NCBI RefSeq assembly: GCF_017591435.1
Contig: NC_059303.1
Span: 6,139,860-6,203,859, forward strand
Length of the DNA stretch: 64,000 bases
Origin: Portunus trituberculatus
Taxonomy: Eukaryota > Arthropoda > Malacostraca > Decapoda > Portunidae
Direction of reading: 5' to 3'
The position numbers and the translations under genes were made by a program. Below, piece after piece: positions 55,500 to 64,000 of the stretch. Below the pieces are notes generated by a model. It ran no database searches and was not told where the DNA came from. It saw only the letters and a list, made by a program, of their open reading frames with translations. The stretch's first letter is position 1; the number at the start of each line of letters is the position of its first letter.

Positions 55500-56940
55500 C
55501 ATATTATAGAAGTACTTGATTTACTGAAGGGAAGAATGGAGAATTGATAAGGGATGGAATGGTGGAGGATAAAGGGAAATGTGGCAGAATGGAATGAGAT
55601 GACAGAAGAAGCAGAGCAAATATATGTCAAAAGCAGAGAAGTAGTAAAAGAGGATATGCATGAAATAAAGAGGATATAAGGAGTAAGATAATAGTGTAAA
55701 TAGGGAATAGATGAGGAATTGAAATACACTGGAATAAAAGGGGGGAGAATAAAGAATAGATGGACCACGAAAGGAGGTAATAAAGGTAATGCAATAAAAC
55801 AAAATGAGATGAGAGGAAGGAGGAGGAACATATGAAAGGAGAGAAGAGAAAGAGAAAATATTGAAAATGAAGATATGAAAACGTAATGAAAAGTGATAAA
55901 GCGAGAAATGAATAACACAAGAGAGTAGAAGGTTGGTAATATAAGAAAGTAAAGGAGATATAATGAGACAGAGGCAAAGATAACAGAGAGAGGAAAGAAT
56001 AAAGTGGGCAAGAGAGAAAGGACAAAATTGTATGTTAGTATGAAAAGGAAAACGATAAAAAATGAAGGTTAGAAGACTGAATGGAAGAGACGAAAGGAGA
56101 CTCGACAGAAGGGAAAAAGGAAAGGACGGAAAAAATGGATGACAAGGTGATAGGGAAAGAAGATAAAGGAGAAAGGAATTTGGAGGAAATAACAAGAGGA
56201 TAGGAAGCGGAGGAATGACGCACGGAGAGAGAGAGAAAGAGAAGAAGGAATGGTCGAAAGAAAGACAAGGAATAAAGAGAGAAAATACATTTTTTTGAAG
56301 ACGGAAGAAGAAACGTGACACAAAGAGAAAAACACGTGGATAGAAAAATAGAAAAAAATAGCAATTGTAAAAAAAAAGGAAAGAAAAGCAAAATAAGTAA
56401 AGAACATAAATAACGAATGCTTGAATCGATAAGAAAGACTGAAAAAAATATAAAAAAAACATTCAAGGAAATTGTGAAAAGAAAAAAACATGAAAAAAAA
56501 GAATCAGTAACAAGAAATAAAAAGAAAATTATTAGTAGAAAAAAACAAGGAAAAAAAAACAAACTACATAAAAACCCCAGAAGAAAAATTTACGAAAAAA
56601 AAAAAAAAAAGCAAACAAAAACAACAAGCAAAGGAAGATAAAAGGACGGAAGGAAACCAAGAAAGAGACAGAGACAGAAAGAGAGAGCGAGAGAGAAAGA
56701 CTGAAGAACTGAACCCATAAGAAGTAAGTAAAAGGAAGAGACAGTGAAGGATGGAAGCTTGAAAAGGACACAAGGGAGAGAAGAAACGAGAGAGGTGGAG
56801 GAGGATGTGGAGACAAAAAAAAGTGAGAGAAGTAGAAGAGGAGGAAGGAGACGAGGCGCATCAGGGTTCAAGGAGATGAAAAATACGTAATCGTGGATCA
56901 ATACTTGGGTGGGAAGAGAGGGAGGTAATGAGTGGCTTTA
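55500..56940. other. long purine-rich block
   Basis: About 1.4 kb of plus strand is overwhelmingly A/G with several long A runs. It gives minus-strand frames up to about 313 residues made mostly of F, S, L and Y. These are composition artefacts: all minus frames are similarly open and none has a domain. Confidence 0.7.
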
Positions 56941-56944
56941 TATG

Positions 56945-57250
<306 letters not shown>

Positions 57251-57318
57251 TAAAACTAGCAGACGCAAGCCTAATAGACAAACCTCCAGGCCAACATTGA
57301 AAGACAAATAAACACACA

Positions 57319-57381
<63 letters not shown>
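57319..57381. repeat. (AC)n microsatellite facing the GT array
   Basis: About 31 AC units, the reverse complement of the GT array about 70 bp upstream, so the two form an inverted repeat. Confidence 0.97.
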
Positions 57382-57382
<1 letters not shown>

Positions 57383-57545
57383 AAGGAAAAAAACCTACAC
57401 ATATAGACACAGAGAAACAAACTAACCTCCACACAAACAGACAAGTAAACAAACACAGGAAGACAAACGAACATAAAACAACCACAAAAAACTGAAGAAA
57501 AAACAAAAAAGTGAAAAAAAAGTAATCAGGTAAACAAACGGAGAC

Positions 57546-57551
<6 letters not shown>

Positions 57552-57608
<57 letters not shown>
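57552..57608. repeat. (GA)n microsatellite
   Basis: A perfect GA array of about 28 units. Confidence 0.97.
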
Positions 57609-57612
<4 letters not shown>

Positions 57613-58123
57613 TAACAAGAATGAGTGGTGAGACTTGGACGGATGAGGAACGGCTGCCCTGGAAGATAGCAAGGATTTGTGCCCTGATAACACACGGGAC
57701 TCGCACCTCACACTGTATTACGCCCTGTGTTTAAGACCAGCCAGGTATAACGGGCAGTGACAGTGAGGCAAGGAGACAGTGGGAAGGTAAAGGAAGGCAA
57801 GGGAAGGGAAGAGAACGAGGAGGCGGAGGCGGAGGTGATGGTGGTAGTGGAGGTAGTGGGGTGGCGGGTCCGTGAGGGTAAAAGACGAGGGTGCGAACAA
57901 GGGAAGGATAAGAAAAAGGTTGAGAGAAAAAGGAGAGGAAACGGAAAGATGGAACGGTATGTCAATAAAACTACAGCATCCATTGCAGGGTAATTGCCCA
58001 TCGCCGCTGTCTCTTCTCGTCACCCCCATCCTTCCTCTTCCTTATATTGGGTATTTATTGTTTCCCACCAGCGTTGCCGAGGCCTCGATGCAGGAATTGT
58101 TGGCACATTGATAATACAAACGG

Positions 58124-58124
<1 letters not shown>
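57609..58124. other. unique, G-rich sequence
   Basis: Purine-leaning at 57,760-57,950 with GGTAGTGG words. Nothing recognised. Confidence 0.5.

Positions 58125-58169
<45 letters not shown>
58125..58169. repeat. (AC)n microsatellite
   Basis: A perfect AC array of about 22 units. Confidence 0.97.
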
Positions 58170-58171
<2 letters not shown>

Positions 58172-58351
58172 AGCCGGCGAAGAGGAATGCCGCCGAAAGA
58201 AGAAACACAGACAAAAACAAAATAGCATCGCAACTTTTTTGAATTGAATCTTTTGATGGAAAGTGCTCCATTCAGTTCCTTCCTTATGAATGGCGAGGCT
58301 GTTTTATCTTATGAAATTGCTCTAGAAATGCTGGCACGCTCGTCCATCTGC

Positions 58352-58353
<2 letters not shown>

Positions 58354-58382
<29 letters not shown>
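58354..58382. repeat. (GT)n microsatellite
   Basis: About 14 GT units, in inverted orientation to the AC array about 185 bp upstream. Confidence 0.95.
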
Positions 58383-59752
58383 GATGCGTCTATGGATGGA
58401 ATAGGACGTGGGTTGATATGTGTGCGTTAGTACGTGTGAAAAGTAAGAGACGAGTAAGATGGAGGGGAAAGTGAGAGAAGGATGATAAAATACATAGCAG
58501 AATCGAAGGCGGAAGGAATCAGGATTCCAAATAGGGAGACATGGACTAAGATTCCTGGAGGATGTTTGTAACCCTCTACTGGTAGTATTGGTGGTGGTGG
58601 TATTGATAGTGGTGGTGGTGGTGAGTATGGGCGCTTCGGACCCTCATGTCCAAAACACGCTTCTGCAACTCACATTCTATAATATTTTCTCCTCCGTCGT
58701 TGGTTCTCGTTTTCAATTTTTTGTGTCAATATCTTACGTACACGCAGCTCGCTCTCCTTTCTTATCCTGGTTGTATTATGGTTTATGTATGTCTCTCTCT
58801 CTCTCTCTCGTATATCCCTGACAACATTCTAAATCTCCACTGTTTTTATAATTATGTTACTTATTAAATGTAATTATGCATACACACATTACACTAAATA
58901 ATAAAATCTCCGCAATGCATATTACTGGAAGCAAATGGATTAGGAAAAAAATGCATTGTAAAGATGAATTTAGATGGTAAAGATAATATATATATTATAA
59001 AGGTAATTGCTTTCTTTTTTTATATCAACTAAATTTAATGTTTACTGGAAGACTAATGGTTAACCTTCTTGTCTTGTTGTATTCACTTTGTTTAGTTTAA
59101 TGGTTTATAAATTAAGCAAAAGTTTGAAAAAAAATTTCACAGTAGTTTCTCCTACATGTACGAATGCAAATTCGTTGACTAAGGTCCATTTCTTACTAAT
59201 TCTAATTGAACATGTTGGTTAATATTTCAACCTATCATTCAAGATAAAAATTGTGGTGCATTATAGTTTTACTGGCTGCTTACAGAAACCCGGTGAGGGA
59301 AGTGTTTTCATGCCGAGCGAGAGTGTACAAAAACATTACACTTCCACAGCGTGCGGGACCTCCCACCCTTACACCCTCGGACCATAAATACGATAAACCC
59401 ACAACCCGACTTCTTACAGCCATGAGTTACGGAGCTTTCCTGCCCCGTTAACGAAGCAGGACCCAGCTATTACAGTCCTTCACTTCTCAAACACAGAACC
59501 CACATTGACTCAAAGCATTCCCAACCAACAACTAACTTTTTCTCCAAGTATTGGGAAGGTGGCGGGAGGAGAAACGAGAAAGGGCGAGAAAATGCGGCTC
59601 CTCCTTATCTCCCTCCTGACGGGGACAAGACGCAGCACCGCACGCAGGGTCCGGCAAACACAGGGAGGTGGTCAGGTTCACACTGAAACATCTAAAGAAC
59701 ATAAAAGGTGGACGGTGCAGGTCATTACTTGCCCGGGGGAAAAGAAAGGGAA
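58383..59752. other. unique, largely AT-rich sequence
   Basis: A short GGT-rich tract lies at 58,588-58,625. It is strongly AT-rich at 58,800-59,260 and GC-richer at 59,280-59,720. No gene is recognised. Confidence 0.5.
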
Positions 59753-59771
59753 GCAGGCAGGCAGGCAGGCA

Positions 59772-59813
<42 letters not shown>

Positions 59814-59816
59814 CAA
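59753..59816. repeat. (GCAG)n tetranucleotide microsatellite
   Basis: About 15 GCAG units with one GACAG variant. Confidence 0.97.
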
Positions 59817-59962
59817 GTGGGCGGGCGGTCGGGCAGGAACAGAGAAGAGAGGAAGGAAAGCAGGGAGGTGCAGGGTAAGAAGGAGGAAAGATAGAATGGG
59901 AAGAATAGAAAGGAAAGGAAAGGGGGCTGACTAGATGAGAGAAAGGAGAAGAGAGGAGAGAA

Positions 59963-60139
<177 letters not shown>

Positions 60140-63100
60140 TGAAAGTGAAGGAAAGAAGGGAAAGGGAGAGCGGCTGGCTGAGAGGAAGAAGGAAAGGAAA
60201 GGTGGACGGGAAGGAGGGAGGAGAGGAGGAAAGGATTACTGACAAAGATCCCAAAGCCCTTGTCTTCTCCTCGCCTTGCTCCCTAGCGGCCTCGCCTCCT
60301 TCGTGTAGGTAAACTTTAATAGGTCTGGCATGCGAGGGACAAAAAAACTGTGAGTACTCGGAGCAGAGGCACGCCCCTTCCTAGCAACACGGATTTGAGT
60401 GAATTCCCTTAGAAACATTTCCATATTGTTCCAGAAATTCTGTGGCATGATCAACCACACCACAAGAAAGAGATAATCTCTCCGGAGAGACGTGGCCTGA
60501 GAGACGTGATGGCAGCCTCTGGTTCCCCCAAGCCGCAGGGCTCCACTGACGGCTAACTTTGTAAGAGGAGAAGAAAATGACGGGAGACAAGACTGACGAC
60601 GACCATCTCGAGAGTAACTTGTTCTCTCTGGAAACGAAAAGCGGCAAAACTCGACGGACGAAGATACATTGGCGACTTCCATTCAGAGCACACGATTGTG
60701 GACTTAGCGGGAACCTCAGCGGACGCCAAGATGGAGCACAGACTCGTTTCTTTGCAGATCGAGACGTTAAGTGAAGCAAAATCCAATTACTACTGCGGGT
60801 TGTGGCGGATGCGCTGAGTCCCAATTTAGCTTCGTCCCCTCGCGGAGTCTCGCGGCAAACGGCAAAATGATAAGAGGACGATCAACATTAGGCGAGATGA
60901 GACGTGCATGGCGGGTACTGGTTCCGCCCCCGCCGAGTCCTCAGTCGCTGGTCTGATTAGGTTCTCGCTGAATAGACTTGTACCCTTTGTCGAGATTCAG
61001 AAAATATCGACCTATTCAACTCAAGTATCAGTAATGCATTTTAAACAGACTTTCCATTAACGTTGCTTTGCCGTTTTCTCTTTCCCTGCAGCTTCACGCA
61101 CACTCAAGCTACTCGTAACCACTCGGTATTTATAGGTTTATTGGTTTATTTTATGAGTAACTTTCCCCTTCTTCCGTCTCGGCGTCAGATTCACGGATAC
61201 GCAGGAACGGCTTTGTGCCATCAGCCAAAAAATCTCCCCCACTTCATATCCTTCCCTTTCCTTCCCTTTAAGCCACCGCCACGCTTCTCGGCCGCCACTC
61301 CTTCCGTACCTACCTTAATTTTGCAAGGGATGGGATACACCTCGCCCCTCACTGCACCTTCCCACCCGCTTTCATTTCCCAGGTACGCATCCGGCAGCCT
61401 CCCACACCCACACACCTCTTGCCGTTACTCAGTGATCATTGTTCCAGTTAACTCAGGCTACATAATAAAGTGAGAATCAGTGTGCAGTGTTCTTCCGCTG
61501 TTGAATCAATGCCACTCGCCCCTTAGCCTGCTTCCATTTTCACCCAAGCCTACACCGTCGAATCCATCTATATCCCCTTTCTTCCGGCACTGAAGCCCCC
61601 AAAACCGTCATTGCCTAATACAACACCTGTGCCGTGAGTTACCAGGAAACAATATTATCCCTCTGGGTGTAAGAATTGCCTGTCCTTGAAGAATAAGGCA
61701 AAAAAATGTTAAGAATATAAGTGGAAATTGTTCTACCTGGCTCAAGGAGGAAATACTGAAATGTTTTCTGCAGCTTCCTCCCGTACCACTTCTCTATAAA
61801 TATCAGATTAAATGAGGGATTAGTTTAAATATTATACAAATGCCAATTCCTCTTTTCTTTATATGTATGTATGCAAAAAAATGAAAAGATGTTTTAGGAT
61901 AAATAAACATGCTTGCCTTTCACGAGGTGGCAGCAACGAGCCAACACCGTGAATCATTTTGGAGATCGTTAAGTTGAAACAGTGTAGGAGGAAGAGAGGA
62001 TTACGAAGGACGACAGCAAGGTGGGTAAACACAAGCACCAAATACTGACATCACCCACTCTTGCCTCGCCGGGGATATCATTGGACTAAAATTCAGAAGG
62101 TGAACAATTTACAGGCCTTGCCAAAACGGAAGTGATAAATAGGCTAGGGGAGGGGCAGATGATGACAAATAGCAGTGTGTCGCAGCCTTGTGCCGCCCTG
62201 CGAGGGTCTAGAGGGAGGCAGTACCGCGGCAGGAGTCTGCACCGGCGGGGAGAAACTGGGCGTGGTGAAGCGGAAAGTTTTGATCAAAGAAAATATAAGC
62301 AATATGAACGTGGAAACTAAAGAAAGAAAGGGAGGGGAAACCCGCAGAAAAAAAAAAAAAAAGAAATATAAACGATCTGAACCTGCAAAAAAGTAAAAAG
62401 GGGAAGAGAAAAGGGCGAAAAATGTAGGTGTAAGGCTCAGTTTAATGGGAGCTGTGTTATTGAGGCCAAGGGCAGAGCAAGGCGCCCTTAGGGCAGCGGT
62501 GAGGGACGCATTAGCCTCCGGGGCTCCTCAGGTGCTGGCCAATCCTGGTCTAACTTCAGGAATTCGTTGTGGTTAACTGACACTTCGTTATCACCCTTGG
62601 CAGTATCGTAGATACCACCACCTCATTACTGGACCCCAGCATCACAATCAGCGTCACGCAACCCACAACAAGCCGCTGCAGAACCCACCCCTCGCCAGCT
62701 TTACTACAGAACTGTTGCACCGTAATGGCCAAAGCCGCTACGAAAACCCTAAAATACTTTACATTTTCCAGCACCGTCCCGTGCCGGGGTGAGAATATAT
62801 CACAGCATTGGATTAACCAAGTTTAACGCAGGAGAAAACTCATTAAAAAAGTTAGTCTTCACAGACACAGGGAGAGAGGTGTCTCGGGAGGTGCGACTCC
62901 AGGCAAGAGAGTGCGGATGGAAGAAAAATAGCTGCTACGGCACTAGATTTCATACATTATTGCATAACTTTGGTCCCAAAATGTATCTGAAACAAAGACC
63001 AAAAGAAAATACATGCTGAAGTAAGCTTATGATGATTGTAGTCAAACAGCAGGAAACAGTTAAGCCGGTGAAATGGAAGGCCAGGCAGTGTGAGGCGGAA

Positions 63101-63305
63101 ACAGCGGCCTGGTGGCGATGATGGAGCGAGAGGAGTAGGAGGGATGGAGGAAGAGGAGGGGGGAGGAAGACGAGGGTAGCGACGACAAAGAGGAAGAAAA
63201 GGAAATGAAATAAAATTGCAGATGGTGGAGTAGTAGGTTAAGGAAAGGGGTGCATGTCCGCATACTAAACACGTGGTTTCCATTGCCTGGTACTTTTCCC
63301 TACAG
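60140..63305. other. unique sequence, no gene recognised
   Basis: This is the longest part of the window without a dinucleotide array. It is GC-balanced with CpG at 60,240-60,960 and 61,190-61,450. Frames of up to about 148 residues on both strands near 60.3-60.8 kb have ordinary composition, but they overlap on opposite strands and match no family I know. An A run lies at 62,348-62,362 and purine-rich sequence at 63,070-63,210. Confidence 0.45.
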
Positions 63306-63500
63306 AATATTAAATGGAGGCCGCACTGGCTTACAAAGGACCTCTGAATATCGAGGAGCCTGGAACCCCCGTCACACCCAATGGTCCCGCCGAGCTTAGC
63401 GACACACGAGCGAGGGAGACCCGGCCTTGCTCTGTCCCGCAGACGAGAGGAAATGGAAAGTCTTATAAGAGAAGAGTATCAGGACACCTAAGGAACTAAA
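63306..63500 (+). CDS. possible exon with start codon, unknown product
   Basis: A good acceptor context precedes it: TACTAAAC, close to the ideal branch-point word, lies about 37 bases before TTTTCCCTACAG. Eight bases on, ATG opens a 61-residue frame with unbiased composition (begins MEAALAYKGPLNIEEPGTPV) and ends in TAA at 63,498-63,500. The N-terminal half is acidic and proline-rich, the C-terminal half basic. No domain or clear donor site is seen. It could be a chance frame beside a chance acceptor. Confidence 0.2.
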
Positions 63501-64000
63501 TTGAATAATCCGATTGGAATCCATTTCTACTCTCTGAGGAGAAATAATTAGGCGCTTTCTTTTAAGTATTTTGTAGTCCTTTAGGCAACCTTCTTTACAT
63601 GTGAGGAAATTGTTGAGTTTTCCGGCGACGATGAGGAGAGATCTAAAATACAAGAGAGTTGTAACGAATTCAAATGTCTTGAGAGAGTCTGGCGGATGAA
63701 TTAATACAGTTTGGTTGAATTTGGCAGAATTGAAGAGAAGTTTAGAATCATGGACTAGAAAAGATAATAGTGATAAAATAAATAAAGAAAAATAAAGAAA
63801 AAAACTAATTACCTATCATGCGTATCTATCAACCATTCAGCGAGAGAGAGAGAAAAACAAATGAATAAAGCAAACGTATTGGAAAAACATATTAAAACTA
63901 CTGCGATGAAAGCAACTGAATGGAAAACAAAGCTAACGAAAAACCTAACATAGCGAGACCAACTTTTAACAACACTCGCGAAAGTCAGTCAGTTACAAAC
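63501..64000. other. unique AT-rich, purine-leaning sequence
   Basis: It contains a short GAGAGAGAGA run at about 63,841. Nothing else is recognised. Confidence 0.5.

Noticed and set aside
55499..56562. A 313-residue minus-strand frame, the longest with little pure repeat
   Set aside because: It is made of F/S/L/Y from purine-rich plus-strand DNA, other minus frames are open too, and no conserved residues are recognised.
60236..60824. Two minus-strand frames of about 147 residues
   Set aside because: They overlap each other in different frames and match no family. Without homology there is no reason to prefer either.

Overview
The window looks like intergenic or intronic nuclear DNA from an arthropod, most probably a decapod crustacean and perhaps a brachyuran crab. 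Three things point that way. (GA)n/(CT)n and (AC)n/(GT)n microsatellites are extremely dense and long. TTAGG-type telomeric words occur at internal sites. A tRNA-derived SINE is present in two copies, and I recall its core wording from crab and shrimp sequences (memory, not verified). There are no bacterial or viral genes, no rRNA, no CRISPR array and no free-standing tRNA gene. Almost every long open reading frame is translated simple repeat (poly-RE, poly-SL, poly-CV, poly-HT, poly-E/G/R) or translated purine- or pyrimidine-rich sequence. I found no complete gene. Three weak protein-coding candidates are listed at low confidence: a possible 3' terminal exon on the minus strand near 46.9-47.0 kb, a small ORF near 54.6 kb behind a TATA/initiator-like pair, and a possible exon near 63.3 kb behind a good splice-acceptor context.

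Layout. 0-7.7 kb is mostly unique sequence with one CT and one AC array. 7.8-12.1 kb is simple sequence: a GA array of about 480 bp, a purine-rich stretch with a three-copy diverged repeat and GGA runs, then an 850-bp pyrimidine tract and two more GA arrays. 12.1-30 kb alternates unique sequence with AC, CT, GA and GGA arrays and with purine- or pyrimidine-biased blocks. 30.3-30.85 kb holds a diverged tandem repeat split by a 206-bp TTAA-flanked, piggyBac-like MITE whose empty site can be read from the neighbouring repeat unit. 34.7-35.4 kb holds a plus-strand SINE framed by (AC)n. 36.8-45.8 kb has long GA/CT/TG arrays, a TTAGG-bearing tandem duplication, an inverted (CT)n/(GA)n pair and a 127-bp tandem duplication. 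49.4-50.5 kb is a composite of GA, GA, TA, TG, a minus-strand SINE and TG. 50.5-52.1 kb is pyrimidine-rich, 53.2-53.5 kb is a CT-TG-CT compound array, and 55.5-56.9 kb is purine-rich. 56.9-57.4 kb is a GGA-GA-GT compound array facing an AC array. 58-64 kb is mostly unique, with GCAG and GA arrays.

Biology that can be supported: the window is shaped by microsatellite expansion, small non-autonomous transposons (a tRNA-Val-like SINE and a piggyBac-type MITE) and local tandem duplication. The SINE carries AC/GT dinucleotide runs at both ends in both copies, which suggests it may spread or seed these microsatellites. By an approximate hand tally, pure GA/CT arrays total about 3.5 kb and AC/GT arrays about 1 kb of the 64 kb. 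No gene network can be described.
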